A stretch of DNA of 64,000 nt from Strigamia acuminata (lineage: Eukaryota; Arthropoda; Chilopoda; Geophilomorpha; Linotaeniidae), in the NCBI GenBank assembly GCA_949358305.1, contig CASHSZ010000135.1, forward strand, positions 183,001-247,000. The letters are read 5' to 3'. The notes under the pieces are model-generated. The model made no database searches and was not told the DNA's origin. It saw nothing but the letters and a program-made list of their open reading frames with translations. Both the position numbers and the translations under genes were made by a program. Each line of letters starts with the position of its first letter. Within the stretch, counting starts at the first letter, position 1. Below are positions 12,251-26,388 of this stretch, piece by piece.

Positions 12251-13951
12251 CTGTGATGAGATCAAAAGTCTATTCTCCCAAATCATCGGTTGGATGTTTC
12301 TAAAACTTACATTGGAGCTTTCTACTAAGGTTTAAACACTATTTCTGAACATTCAGAGACATTGGTCTTATGGTGTTTGTGCTAAGTCAACTGTGATGAG
12401 ATCAAAAGTCTATTCTCCCAAATCATCGGTTGGATGTTTCTAAAACTTACATTGGAGCCTTCTACTAAGGTTTAAACACTATTTCTGAACATTCAGAGAC
12501 ATTGGTCTTGTGGTGTTTGTGCTAAGTCAACTGTGATGAGATCAAAAGTCTATTCTCCCAAATCATTGGTTGGATGTTTCTAAAACTTACATTGGAGCCT
12601 TCTACTAAGGTTTAAACACTATTTCTGAACATTCAGAGACATTGGTCTTGTGGTGTTTGTGCTAAGTCAACTGTGATGAGATCAAAAGTCTATTCTCCCA
12701 AATCATCGGTTGAATGTTTCTGAAACTTACATTGGAGCCTTCTACTAAGGTTTAAACACTATTTCTGAACATTCAGAGACATTGGTCTTGTGGTGTTTGT
12801 GCTAAGTCAACTGTGATGAGATCAAAAGTCTATTCTCCCAAATCATCGGTTGGATGTTTCTAAAACTTACATTGGAGCCTTCTACTAAGGTTTAAACACT
12901 ATTTCTGAACATTTAGAGACATTGGTCTTGTGGTGTTTGTGCTAAGTCAACTGCGATGTGAAATAAGCTCAAAATTTTTTTTTCAAAATTTATTGCTTGG
13001 GTGTTGCTAAAACTTACATTGAAGGCTTCTACTAAGGTTTAAACACTATTTCTGAACATTCAGAGACATTGGTCTTGTGGTGTTTGTGCTAAGTCAACTG
13101 CGATGTGAAATGAGCTCAAAATTTTTTTTTCAAAATTTAATGCTTGGGTGTTGCTAAAACTTATATTGAAGGCTTCTACTAAGGTTTAAACACTATTTCT
13201 GAACATTCAGAGACATTGGACTTGTGGTGTTTGTGCTAAGTCAACTGTGATGAGATCAAAAGTCTATTCTCCCAAATCATCGGTTGGATGTTTCTAAAAC
13301 TTACATTGGAGCCTTCTACTAAGGTTTAAACACTATTTCTGAACATTCAGAGACATTGGTCTTATGGTGTTTGTGCTAAGTCAACTGTGATGAGATCAAA
13401 AGTCTATTCTCCCAAATCAACGGTTGGATGTTTCTAAAACTTACATTGGAGCCTTCTACTAAGGTTTAAACACTATTTCTGAACATTCAGAGACATTGGT
13501 CTTGTGGTGTTTGTGCTAAGTCAACTGTGATGAGATCAAAAGTCTATTCTCCCAAATCATTGGTTGGATGTTTCTAAAACTTACATTGGAGCCTTCTACT
13601 AAGGTTTAAACACTATTTCTGAACATTCAGAGACATTGGTCTTGTGGTGTTTGTGCTAAGTCAATTGTGATGAGATCAAAAGTCTATTCTCCCAAATCAT
13701 CGGTTGGATGTTTCTAAAACTTACATTGGAGCCTTCTACTAAGGTTTAAACACTATTTCTGAACATTTAGAGACATTGGTCTTGTGGTGTTTGTGCTAAG
13801 TCAACTGCGATGTGAAATGAGCTCAAAATTTTTTTTTCAAAATTTATTGCTTGGGTGTTGCTAAAACTTACATTGAAGGCTTCTACTAAGGTTTAAACAC
13901 TATTTCTAAACATTCAGAGACATTGGTCTTGTGGTGTTTGTGCTAAGTCAA
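12251..13951. repeat. Higher-order repeat, 12-monomer block, copy 3 (1,701 bp)
   Basis: This is offset 4,704 bp from copy 2, with TCAACGG at 13417 and the same series of monomer variants. The last B monomer (13805-13951) differs from copies 1 and 2 by AATGAGCTC for AATAAGCTC. The three copies are spaced by other A/B monomers, so the block moved as part of larger, non-identical rearrangements. Confidence 0.85.
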
Positions 13952-16086
13952 CTGTGATGAGATCAAAAGTCTATTCTCCCAAATCATCGGTTGGATGTTT
14001 CTAAAACTTACATTGGAGCCTTCTACTAAGGTTTAAACACTATTTCTGAACATTTAGAGACATTGGTCTTGTGGTGTTTGTGCTAAGTCAACTGCGATGT
14101 GAAATAAGCTCAAAATTTTTTTTTCAAAATTTATTGCTTGGGTGTTGCTAAAACTTACATTGAAGGCTTCTACTAAGGTTTAAACACTATTTCTAAACAT
14201 TCAGAGACATTGGTCTTGTGGTGTTTGTGCTAAGTCAACTGTGATGAGATCAAAAGTCTATTCTCCCAAATCATCGGTTGGATGTTTCTAAAACTTACAT
14301 TGGAGCCTTCTACTAAGGTTTAAACACTATTTCTGAACATTTAGAGACATTGGTCTTGTGGTGTTTGTGCTAAGTCAACTGTGATGAGATCAAAAGTCTA
14401 TTCTCCCAAATCATCGGTTGAATGTTTCTAAAACTTACATTGGAGCCTTCTACTAAGGTTTAAACACTATTTCTGAACATTCAGAGACATTGGTCTTGTG
14501 GTGTTTGTGCTAAGTCAACTGTGATGAGATCAAAAGTCTATTCTCCCAAATCATCGGTTGGATGTTTCTAAAACTTACATTGGAGCCTTCTACTAAGGTT
14601 TAAACACTATTTCTGAACATTTAGAGACATTGGTCTTGTGGTGTTTGTGCTAAGTCAACTGCGATGTGAAATAAGCTCAAAATTTTTTTTTCAAAATTTA
14701 TTGCTTGGGTGTTGCTAAAACTTACATTGAAGGCTTCTACTAAGGTTTAAACACTATTTCTGAACATTCAGAGACATTGGTCTTGTGGTGTTTGTGCTAA
14801 GTCAACTGCGATGTGAAATGAGCTCAAAATTTTTTTTTCAAAATTTAATGCTTGGGTGTTGCTAAAACTTATATTGAAGGCTTCTACTAAGGTTTAAACA
14901 CTATTTCTGAACATTCAGAGACATTGGACTTGTGGTGTTTGTGCTAAGTCAACTGTGATGAGATCAAAAGTCTATTCTCCCAAATCATCGGTTGGATGTT
15001 TCTAAAACTTACATTGGAGCCTTCTACTAAGGTTTAAACACTATTTCTGAACATTCAGAGACATTGGTCTTATGGTGTTTGTGCTAAGTCAACTGTGATG
15101 AGATCAAAAGTCTATTCTCCCAAATCATCGGTTGGATGTTTCTAAAACTTACATTGGAGCCTTCTACTAAGGTTTAAACACTATTTCTGAACATTCAGAG
15201 ACATTGGTCTTGTGGTGTTTGTGCTAAGTCAACTGTGATGAGATCAAAAGTCTATTCTCCCAAATCATTGGTTGGATGTTTCTAAAACTTACATTGGAGC
15301 CTTCTACTAAGGTTTAAACACTATTTCTGAACATTCAGAGACATTGGTCTTGTGGTGTTTGTGCTAAGTCAACTGTGATGAGATCAAAAGTCTATTCTCC
15401 CAAATCATCGGTTGGATGTTTCTAAAACTTACATTGGAGCCTTCTACTAAGGTTTAAACACTATTTCTGAACATTTAGAGACATTGGTCTTGTGGTGTTT
15501 GTGCTAAGTCAACTGCAATGTGAAATAAGCTCAAAATTTTTTTTTCAAAATTTATTGCTTGGGTGTTGCTAAAACTTACATTGAAGGCTTCTACTAAGGT
15601 TTAAACACTATTTCTGAACATTCAGAGACATTGGTCTTGTGGTGTTTGTGCTAAGTCAACTGCGATGTGAAATGAGCTCAAAATTTTTTTTTCAAAATTT
15701 ATTGCTTGGGTGTTGCTAAAACTTACATTGAAGGCTTCTACTAAGGTTTAAACACTATTTCTAAACATTCAGAGACATTGGTCTTGTGGTGTTTGTGCTA
15801 AGTCAACTGTGATGAGATCAAAAGTCTATTCTCCCAAATCATCGGTTGGATGTTTCTAAAACTTACATTGGAGCCTTCTACTAAGGTTTAAACACTATTT
15901 TTGAACATTTAGAGACATTGGTCTTGTGGTGTTTGTGCTAAGTCAACTGTGATGAGATCAAAAGTCTATTCTCCCAAATCATCGGTTGAATGTTTTTAAA
16001 ACTTACATTGGAGCCTTCTACTAAGGTTTAAACACTATTTCTGAACATTCAGAGACATTGGTCTTGTGGTGTTTGTGCTAAGTCAA

Positions 16087-19000
16087 CTGTGATGAGATCA
16101 AAAGTCTATTCTCCCAAATCATCGGTTGGATGTTTCTAAAACTTACATTGGAGCCTTCTACTAAGGTTTAAACACTATTTTTGAACATTTAGAGACATTG
16201 GTCTTGTGGTGTTTGTGCTAAGTCAACTGTGATGAGATCAAAAGTCTATTCTCCCAAATCATCGGTTGAATGTTTTTAAAACTTACATTGGAGCCTTCTA
16301 CTAAGGTTTAAACACTATTTCTGAACATTCAGAGACATTGGTCTTGTGGTGTTTGTGCTAAGTCAACTGTGATGAGATCAAAAGTCTATTCTCCCAAATC
16401 ATCGGTTGGATGTTTCTAAAACTTACATTGGAGCCTTCTACTAAGGTTTAAACACTATTTCTGAACATTTAGAGACATTGGTCTTGTGGTGTTTGTGCTA
16501 AGTCAACTGCGATGTGAAATGAGCTCAAAATTTTTTTTTCAAAATTTATTGCTTGGGTGTTGCTAAAACTTACATTGAAGGCTTCTACTAAGGTTTAAAC
16601 ACTATTTCTAAACATTCAGAGACATTGGTCTTGTGGTGTTTGTGCTAAGTCAACTGTGATGAGATCAAAAGTCTATTCTCCCAAATCATCGGTTGGATGT
16701 TTCTAAAACTTACATTGGAGCCTTCTACTAAGGTTTAAACACTATTTCTGAACATTTAGAGACATTGGTCTTGTGGTGTTTGTGCTAAGTCAACTGCGAT
16801 GTGAAATAAGCTCAAAATTTTTTTTTCAAAATTTATTGCTTGGGTGTTGCTAAAACTTACATTGAAGGCTTCTACTAAGGTTTAAACACTATTTCTAAAC
16901 ATTCAGAGACATTGGTCTTGTGGTGTTTGTGCTAAGTCAACTGTGATGAGATCAAAAGTCTATTCTCCCAAATCATCGGTTGGATGTTTCTAAAACTTAC
17001 ATTGGAGCCTTCTACTAAGGTTTAAACACTATTTCTGAACATTTAGAGACATTGGTCTTGTGGTGTTTGTGCTAAGTCAACTGTGATGAGATCAAAAGTC
17101 TATTCTCCCAAATCATCGGTTGAATGTTTTTAAAACTTACATTGGAGCCTTCTACTAAGGTTTAAACACTATTTCTGAACATTCAGAGACATTGGTCTTG
17201 TGGTGTTTGTGCTAAGTCAACTGTGATGAGATCAAAAGTCTATTCTCCTAAATCATCGGTTGGATGTTTCTAAAACTTACATTGGAGCCTTCTACTAAGG
17301 TTTAAACACTATTTCTGAACATTTAGAGACATTGGTCTTGTGGTGTTTGTGCTAAGTCAACTGCGATGTGAAATAAGCTCAAAATTTTTTTTTCAAAATT
17401 TATTGCTTGGGTGTTGCTAAAACTTACATTGAAGGCTTCTACTAAGGTTTAAACACTATTTCTAAACATTCAGAGACATTGGTCTTGTGGTGTTTGTGCT
17501 AAGTCAACTGTGATGAGATCAAAAGTCTATTCTCCCAAATCATCGGTTGGATGTTTCTAAAACTTACATTGGAGCCTTCTACTAAGGTTTAAACACTATT
17601 TCTGAACATTTAGAGACATTGGTCTTGTGGTGTTTGTGCTAAGTCAACTGCAATGTGAAATAAGCTCAAAATTTTTTTTTCAAAATTTATTGCTTGGGTG
17701 TTGCTAAAACTTACATTGAAGGCTTCTACTAAGGTTTAAACACTATTTCTGAACATTCAGAGACATTGGTCTTGTGGTGTTTGTGCTAAGTCAACTGCGA
17801 TGTGAAATGAGCTCAAAATTTTTTTTTCAAAATTTATTGCTTGGGTGTTGCTAAAACTTACATTGAAGGCTTCTACTAAGGTTTAAACACTATTTCTAAA
17901 CATTCAGAGACATTGGTCTTGTGGTGTTTGTGCTAAGTCAACTGTGATGAGATCAAAAGTCTATTCTCCCAAATCATCGGTTGGATGTTTCTAAAACTTA
18001 CATTGGAGCCTTCTACTAAGGTTTAAACACTATTTTTGAACATTTAGAGACATTGGTCTTGTGGTGTTTGTGCTAAGTCAACTGTGATGAGATCAAAAGT
18101 CTATTCTCCCAAATCATCGGTTGAATGTTTTTAAAACTTACATTGGAGCCTTCTACTAAGGTTTAAACACTATTTCTGAACATTCAGAGACATTGGTCTT
18201 GTGGTGTTTGTGCTAAGTCAACTGTGATGAGATCAAAAGTCTATTCTCCCAAATCATCGGTTGGATGTTTCTAAAACTTACATTGGAGCCTTCTACTAAG
18301 GTTTAAACACTATTTCTGAACATTTAGAGACATTGGTCTTGTGGTGTTTGTGCTAAGTCAACTGCGATGTGAAATGAGCTCAAAATTTTTTTTTCAAAAT
18401 TTATTGCTTGGGTGTTGCTAAAACTTACATTGAAGGCTTCTACTAAGGTTTAAACACTATTTCTAAACATTCAGAGACATTGGTCTTGTGGTGTTTGTGC
18501 TAAGTCAACTGTGATGAGATCAAAAGTCTATTCTCCCAAATCATCGGTTGGATGTTTCTAAAACTTACATTGGAGCCTTCTACTAAGGTTTAAACACTAT
18601 TTCTGAACATTTAGAGACATTGGTCTTGTGGTGTTTGTGCTAAGTCAACTGCGATGTGAAATAAGCTCAAAATTTTTTTTTCAAAATTTATTGCTTGGGT
18701 GTTGCTAAAACTTACATTGAAGGCTTCTACTAAGGTTTAAACACTATTTCTAAACATTCAGAGACATTGGTCTTGTGGTGTTTGTGCTAAGTCAACTGTG
18801 ATGAGATCAAAAGTCTATTCTCCCAAATCATCGGTTGGATGTTTCTAAAACTTACATTGGAGCCTTCTACTAAGGTTTAAACACTATTTCTGAACATTTA
18901 GAGACATTGGTCTTGTGGTGTTTGTGCTAAGTCAACTGTGATGAGATCAAAAGTCTATTCTCCCAAATCATCGGTTGAATGTTTTTAAAACTTACATTGG

Positions 19001-19796
19001 AGCCTTCTACTAAGGTTTAAACACTATTTCTGAACATTCAGAGACATTGGTCTTGTGGTGTTTGTGCTAAGTCAACTGTGATGAGATCAAAAGTCTATTC
19101 TCCTAAATCATCGGTTGGATGTTTCTAAAACTTACATTGGAGCCTTCTACTAAGGTTTAAACACTATTTCTGAACATTTAGAGACATTGGTCTTGTGGTG
19201 TTTGTGCTAAGTCAACTGCGATGTGAAATAAGCTCAAAATTTTTTTTTCAAAATTTATTGCTTGGGTGTTGCTAAAACTTACATTGAAGGCTTCTACTAA
19301 GGTTTAAACACTATTTCTAAACATTCAGAGACATTGGTCTTGTGGTGTTTGTGCTAAGTCAACTGTGATGAGATCAAAAGTCTATTCTCCCAAATCATCG
19401 GTTGGATGTTTCTAAAACTTACATTGGAGCCTTCTACTAAGGTTTAAACACTATTTCTGAACATTTAGAGACATTGGTCTTGTGGTGTTTGTGCTAAGTC
19501 AACTGCAATGTGAAATAAGCTCAAAATTTTTTTTTCAAAATTTATTGCTTGGGTGTTGCTAAAACTTACATTGAAGGCTTCTACTAAGGTTTAAACACTA
19601 TTTCTGAACATTCAGAGACATTGGTCTTGTGGTGTTTGTGCTAAGTCAACTGCGATGTGAAATGAGCTCAAAATTTTTTTTTCAAAATTTATTGCTTGGG
19701 TGTTGCTAAAACTTACATTGAAGGCTTCTACTAAGGTTTAAACACTATTTCTGAACATTTAGAGACATTGGTCTTGTGGTGTTTGTGCTAAGTCAA
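16087..19796. repeat. Adjacent tandem duplication of a 13-monomer unit (2 x 1,855 bp)
   Basis: Units 16087-17941 and 17942-19796 abut directly. Each has 8 A and 5 B monomers in the same order. Tracers at +1,855 are ATTTTTGAAC (16177 region and 18032 region), TCTCCTAAATC (17241 and 19096) and CTGCAATG (17648 and 19503). The final B monomers differ at the 3' end (CTAAACATTC in unit 1, CTGAACATTT in unit 2), which suggests a crossover or conversion tract there. Confidence 0.87.
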
Positions 19797-20377
19797 CTGC
19801 GATGTGAAATAAGCTCAAAATTTTTTTTTCAAAATTTATTGCTTGGGTGTTGCTAAAACTTACATTGAAGGCTTCTACTAAGGTTTAAACACTATTTCTA
19901 AACATTCAGAGACATTGGTCTTGTGGTGTTTGTGCTAAGTCAACTGTGATGAGATCAAAAGTCTATTCTCCCAAATCATCGGTTGGATGTTTCTAAAACT
20001 TACATTGGAGCCTTCTACTAAGGTTTAAACACTATTTCTGAACATTTAGAGACATTGGTCTTGTGGTGTTTGTGCTAAGTCAACTGCAATGTGAAATAAG
20101 CTCAAAATTTTTTTTTCAAAATTTATTGCTTGGGTGTTGCTAAAACTTACATTGAAGGCTTCTACTAAGGTTTAAACACTATTTCTGAACATTCAGAGAC
20201 ATTGGTCTTGTGGTGTTTGTGCTAAGTCAACTGCGATGTGAAATGAGCTCAAAATTTTTTTTTCAAAATTTATTGCTTGGGTGTTGCTAAAACTTACATT
20301 GAAGGCTTCTACTAAGGTTTAAACACTATTTCTGAACATTTAGAGACATTGGTCTTGTGGTGTTTGTGCTAAGTCAA

Positions 20378-23300
20378 CTGTGATGAGATCAAAAGTCTAT
20401 TCTCCCAAATCATCGGTTGAATGTTTTTAAAACTTACATTGGAGCCTTCTACTAAGGTTTAAACACTATTTCTGAACATTCAGAGACATTGGTCTTGTGG
20501 TGTTTGTGCTAAGTCAACTGTGATGAGATCAAAAGTCTATTCTCCCAAATCATCGGTTGGATGTTTCTAAAACTTACATTGGAGCCTTCTACTAAGGTTT
20601 AAACACTATTTCTGAACATTTAGAGACATTGGTCTTGTGGTGTTTGTGCTAAGTCAACTGCGATGTGAAATAAGCTCAAAATTTTTTTTTCAAAATTTAT
20701 TGCTTGGGTGTTGCTAAAACTTACATTGAAGGCTTCTACTAAGGTTTAAACACTATTTCTAAACATTCAGAGACATTGGTCTTGTGGTGTTTGTGCTAAG
20801 TCAACTGTGATGAGATCAAAAGTCTATTCTCCCAAATCATCGGTTGGATGTTTCTAAAACTTACATTGGAGCCTTCTACTAAGGTTTAAACACTATTTCT
20901 GAACATTTAGAGACATTGGTCTTGTGGTGTTTGTGCTAAGTCAACTGCGATGTGAAATCAGCTCAAAATTTTTTTTTCAAAATTTATTGCTTGGGTGTTG
21001 CTAAAACTTACATTGAAGGCTTCTACTAAGGTTTAAACACTATTTCTAAACATTCAGAGACATTGGTCTTGTGGTGTTTGTGCTAAGTCAACTGTGATGA
21101 GATCAAAAGTCTATTCTCCCAAATCATCGGTTGGATGTTTCTAAAACTTACATTGGAGCCTTCTACTAAGGTTTAAACACTATTTCTGAACATTTAGAGA
21201 CATTGGTCTTGTGGTGTTTGTGCTAAGTCAACTGTGATGAGATCAAAAGTCTATTCTCCCAAATCATCGGTTGAATGTTTTTAAAACTTACATTGGAGCC
21301 TTCTACTAAGGTTTAAACACTATTTCTGAACATTCAGAGACATTGGTCTTGTGGTGTTTGTGCTAAGTCAACTGTGATGAGATCAAAAGTCTATTCTCCC
21401 AAATCATCGGTTGGATGTTTCTAAAACTTACATTGGAGCCTTCTACTAAGGTTTAAACACTATTTCTGAACATTTAGAGACATTGGTCTTGTGGTGTTTG
21501 TGCTAAGTCAACTGCGATGTGAAATAAGCTCAAAATTTTTTTTTCAAAATTTATTGCTTGGGTGTTGCTAAAACTTACATTGAAGGCTTCTACTAAGGTT
21601 TAAACACTATTTCTAAACATTCAGAGACATTGGTCTTGTGGTGTTTGTGCTAAGTCAACTGTGATGAGATCAAAAGTCTATTCTCCCAAATCATCGGTTG
21701 GATGTTTCTAAAACTTACATTGGAGCCTTCTACTAAGGTTTAAACACTATTTCTGAACATTTAGAGACATTGGTCTTGTGGTGTTTGTGCTAAGTCAACT
21801 GCGATGTGAAATAAGCTCAAAATTTTTTTTTCAAAATTTATTGCTTGGGTGTTGCTAAAACTTACATTGAAGGCTTCTACTAAGGTTTAAACACTATTTC
21901 TAAACATTCAGAGACATTGGTCTTGTGGTGTTTGTGCTAAGTCAACTGTGATGAGATCAAAAGTCTATTCTCCCAAATCATCGGTTGGATGTTTCTAAAA
22001 CTTACATTGGAGCCTTCTACTAAGGTTTAAACACTATTTCTGAACATTTAGAGACATTGGTCTTGTGGTGTTTGTGCTAAGTCAACTGTGATGAGATCAA
22101 AAGTCTATTCTCCCAAATCATCGGTTGAATGTTTCTAAAACTTACATTGGAGCCTTCTACTAAGGTTTAAACACTATTTCTGAACATTCAGAGACATTGG
22201 TCTTGTGGTGTTTGTGCTAAGTCAACTGTGATGAGATCAAAAGTCTATTCTCCCAAATCATCGGTTGGATGTTTCTAAAACTTACATTGGAGCCTTCTAC
22301 TAAGGTTTAAACACTATTTCTGAACATTTAGAGACATTGGTCTTGTGGTGTTTGTGCTAAGTCAACTGCGATGTGAAATAAGCTCAAAATTTTTTTTTCA
22401 AAATTTATTGCTTGGGTGTTGCTAAAACTTACATTGAAGGCTTCTACTAAGGTTTAAACACTATTTCTAAACATTCAGAGACATTGGTCTTGTGGTGTTT
22501 GTGCTAAGTCAACTGTGATGAGATCAAAAGTCTATTCTCCCAAATCATCGGTTGGATGTTTCTAAAACTTACATTGGAGCCTTCTACTAAGGTTTAAACA
22601 CTATTTCTGAACATTCAGAGACATTGGACTTGTGGTGTTTGTGCTAAGTCAACTGCGATGTGAAATGAGCTCAAAATTTTTTTTTCAAAATTTATTGCTT
22701 GGGTGTTGCTAAAACTTATATTGAAGGCTTCTACTAAGGTTTAAACACTATTTCTGAACATTCAGAGACATTGGTCTTGTGGTGTTTGTGCTAAGTCAAC
22801 TGCGATGTGAAATGAGCTCAAAATTTTTTTTTCAAAATTTAATGCTTGGGTGTTGCTAAAACTTACATTGAAGGCTTCTACTAAGGTTTAAACACTATTT
22901 CTGAACATTCAGAGACATTGGTCTTGTGGTGTTTGTGCTAAGTCAACTGTGATGAGATCAAAAGTCTATTCTCCCAAATCATCGGTTGGATGTTTCTAAA
23001 ACTTACATTGGAGCTTTCTACTAAGGTTTAAACACTATTTCTGAACATTCAGAGACATTGGTCTTATGGTGTTTGTGCTAAGTCAACTGTGATGAGATCA
23101 AAAGTCTATTCTCCCAAATCATCGGTTGGATGTTTCTAAAACTTACATTGGAGCCTTCTACTAAGGTTTAAACACTATTTCTGAACATTCAGAGACATTG
23201 GTCTTGTGGTGTTTGTGCTAAGTCAACTGTGATGAGATCAAAAGTCTATTCTCCCAAATCATTGGTTGGATGTTTCTAAAACTTACATTGGAGCCTTCTA

Positions 23301-23900
23301 CTAAGGTTTAAACACTATTTCTGAACATTCAGAGACATTGGTCTTGTGGTGTTTGTGCTAAGTCAACTGTGATGAGATCAAAAGTCTATTCTCCCAAATC
23401 ATCGGTTGAATGTTTCTAAAACTTACATTGGAGCCTTCTACTAAGGTTTAAACACTATTTCTGAACATTCAGAGACATTGGTCTTGTGGTGTTTGTGCTA
23501 AGTCAACTGTGATGAGATCAAAAGTCTATTCTCCCAAATCATCGGTTGGATGTTTCTAAAACTTACATTGGAGCCTTCTACTAAGGTTTAAACACTATTT
23601 CTGAACATTCAGAGACATTGGTCTTGTGGTGTTTGTGCTAAGTCAACTGTGATGAGATCAAAAGTCTATTCTCCCAAATCATTGGTTGGATGTTTCTAAA
23701 ACTTACATTGGAGCCTTCTACTAAGGTTTAAACACTATTTCTGAACATTCAGAGACATTGGTCTTGTGGTGTTTGTGCTAAGTCAACTGTGATGAGATCA
23801 AAAGTCTATTCTCCCAAATCATCGGTTGAATGTTTCTAAAACTTACATTGGAGCCTTCTACTAAGGTTTAAACACTATTTCTGAACATTCAGAGACATTG
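20378..23900. repeat. 3.5-kb satellite block, copy left of the retrotransposon
   Basis: The monomer order and marker variants here match 35647-39169 at an offset of 15,269 bp. Examples are GAATGTTTTT monomers (21229 and 36498), GGACTTGTGG (22626 and 37895) and GAGCTTTC (23012 and 38281). Subtracting the 9,424 bp added by the retrotransposon and its duplicated GAGA gives an original offset of 5,845 bp. A private substitution, AATCAGCTC, occurs near 20957. Confidence 0.82.
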
Positions 23901-26047
23901 GTCTTGTGGTGTTTGTGCTAAGTCAACTGCGATGTGAAATAAGCTCAAAATTTTTTTTTCAAAATTTATTGCTTGGGTGTTGCTAAAACTTACATTGAAG
24001 GCTTCTACTAAGGTTTAAACACTATTTCTAAACATTCAGAGACATTGGTCTTGTGGTGTTTGTGCTAAGTCAACTGTGATGAGATCAAAAGTCTATTCTC
24101 CCAAATCATCGGTTGGATGTTTCTAAAACTTACATTGGAGCCTTCTACTAAGGTTTAAACACTATTTCTGAACATTCAGAGACATTGGACTTGTGGTGTT
24201 TGTGCTAAGTCAACTGCGATGTGAAATGAGCTCAAAATTTTTTTTTCAAAATTTATTGCTTGGGTGTTGCTAAAACTTATATTGAAGGCTTCTACTAAGG
24301 TTTAAACACTATTTCTGAACATTCAGAGACATTGGTCTTGTGGTGTTTGTGCTAAGTCAACTGTGATGAGATCAAAAGTCTATTCTCCCAAATCATCGGT
24401 TGGATGTTTCTAAAACTTACATTGGAGCCTTCTACTAAGGTTTAAACACTATTTCTGAACATTTAGAGACATTGGTCTTGTGGTGTTTGTGCTAAGTCAA
24501 CTGCGATGTGAAATAAGCTCAAAATTTTTTTTTCAAAATTTATTGCTTGGGTGTTGCTAAAACTTACATTGAAGGCTTCTACTAAGGTTTAAACACTATT
24601 TCTAAACATTCAGAGACATTGGTCTTGTGGTGTTTGTGCTAAGTCAACTGCGATGTGAAATGAGCTCAAAATTTTTTTTTCAAAATTTATTGCTTGGGTG
24701 TTGCTAAAACTTACATTGAAGGCTTCTACTAAGGTTTAAACACTATTTCTAAACATTCAGAGACATTGGTCTTGTGGTGTTTGTGCTAAGTCAACTGCGA
24801 TGTGAAATGAGCTCAAAATTTTTTTTTCAAAATTTATTGCTTGGGTGTTGCTAAAACTTACATTGAAGGCTTCTACTAAGGTTTAAACACTATTTCTAAA
24901 CATTCAGAGACATTGGTCTTGTGGTGTTTGTGCTAAGTCAACTGTGATGAGATCAAAAGTCTATTCTCCCAAATCATCGGTTGGATGTTTCTAAAACTTA
25001 CATTGGAGCCTTCTACTAAGGTTTAAACACTATTTCTGAACATTTAGAGACATTGGTCTTGTGGTGTTTGTGCTAAGTCAACTGCGATGTGAAATAAGCT
25101 CAAAATTTTTTTTTCAAAATTTATTGCTTGGGTGTTGCTAAAACTTACATTGAAGGCTTCTACTAAGGTTTAAACACTATTTCTAAACATTCAGAGACAT
25201 TGGTCTTGTGGTGTTTGTGCTAAGTCAACTGTGATGAGATCAAAAGTCTATTCTCCCAAATCATCGGTTGGATGTTTCTAAAACTTACATTGGAGCCTTC
25301 TACTAAGGTTTAAACACTATTTCTGAACATTTAGAGACATTGGTCTTGTGGTGTTTGTGCTAAGTCAACTGTGATGAGATCAAAAGTCTATTCTCCCAAA
25401 TCATCGGTTGAATGTTTTTAAAACTTACATTGGAGCCTTCTACTAAGGTTTAAACACTATTTCTGAACATTCAGAGACATTGGTCTTGTGGTGTTTGTGC
25501 TAAGTCAACTGTGATGAGATCAAAAGTCTATTCTCCCAAATCATCGGTTGGATGTTTCTAAAACTTACATTGGAGCCTTCTACTAAGGTTTAAACACTAT
25601 TTCTGAACATTTAGAGACATTGGTCTTGTGGTGTTTGTGCTAAGTCAACTGCGATGTGAAATAAGCTCAAAATTTTTTTTTCAAAATTTATTGCTTGGGT
25701 GTTGCTAAAACTTACATTGAAGGCTTCTACTAAGGTTTAAACACTATTTCTAAACATTCAGAGACATTGGTCTTGTGGTGTTTGTGCTAAGTCAACTGTG
25801 ATGAGATCAAAAGTCTATTCTCCCAAATCATCGGTTGGATGTTTCTAAAACTTACATTGGAGCCTTCTACTAAGGTTTAAACACTATTTCTGAACATTTA
25901 GAGACATTGGTCTTGTGGTGTTTGTGCTAAGTCAACTGCGATGTGAAATAAGCTCAAAATTTTTTTTTCAAAATTTATTGCTTGGGTGTTGCTAAAACTT
26001 GCATTGAAGGCTTCTACTAAGGTTTAAACACTATTTCTAAACATTCA

Positions 26048-26051
26048 GAGA
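26048..26051. repeat. Target-site duplication, left copy (GAGA)
   Basis: The satellite reads CATTCA-GAGA before the LTR TGTTGCAAG, and the same GAGA follows the 3' LTR. Four bases is a usual length for this superfamily. A 5-bp AGAGA is possible if the final A of the LTR is counted in the target. Confidence 0.9.
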
Positions 26052-26380
26052 TGTTGCAAGACAGCGTAGATATTGTTGTGCTATTTTATTGTCATTATTT
26101 ATTACCATTTACTTTGAGTTGATTAAAATCTTTAAGTGTTTTTATTTCCTTTGCCTAATTGGTATTTTTTCACTTTTCAGATTTTTATTGCTTATTAAAG
26201 TGTTTTGACTTGATTTTTATTCATACTTTTCAATATTTAGTAGTGTTTATGCTTTGTATTTATTTCAAATATCTTATTCCGTGCATTTATTGACTTATTC
26301 ACTTGTTTTAAGAGAGTTTGTGTTGATTCCGAACTGTTTTGGTGCATATTTCGTTCCCTAGTATACATTTGCGATGCTAG

Positions 26381-26388
26381 TGACGTCA
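26381..26388. promoter_or_regulatory. CRE palindrome TGACGTCA in U3
   Basis: This is a perfect 8-bp cAMP-response element, the binding site of CREB/ATF bZIP factors, repeated at 34239-34246 in the 3' LTR. An exact 8-mer in 1.5 kb is uncommon but can occur by chance, so function is inferred. Confidence 0.5.

Larger units (their letters stand above)
1..26051. repeat. Satellite array, left arm (140/147-bp monomers)
   Basis: The whole stretch is a head-to-tail tandem satellite with no spacer, no inversion and no open reading frame of note. Two monomer classes alternate irregularly: type A (140 bp) and type B (147 bp). They share the last roughly 95 bp and differ in the first 45-50 bp. Monomers of one class differ at only a few positions, and particular variants recur at fixed distances, which reveals higher-order repeats. 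The array runs off the left window edge and is interrupted at 26051 by the retrotransposon. Dispersed or coding repeats are excluded by the regular 140/147 phasing over 26 kb. A pericentromeric or other heterochromatic location is inferred, not seen. Confidence 0.98.

Noticed and set aside
1-26051. CRISPR-like array
   Set aside because: Units are contiguous and nearly identical throughout, with no variable spacers between short repeats. This is eukaryotic satellite DNA.
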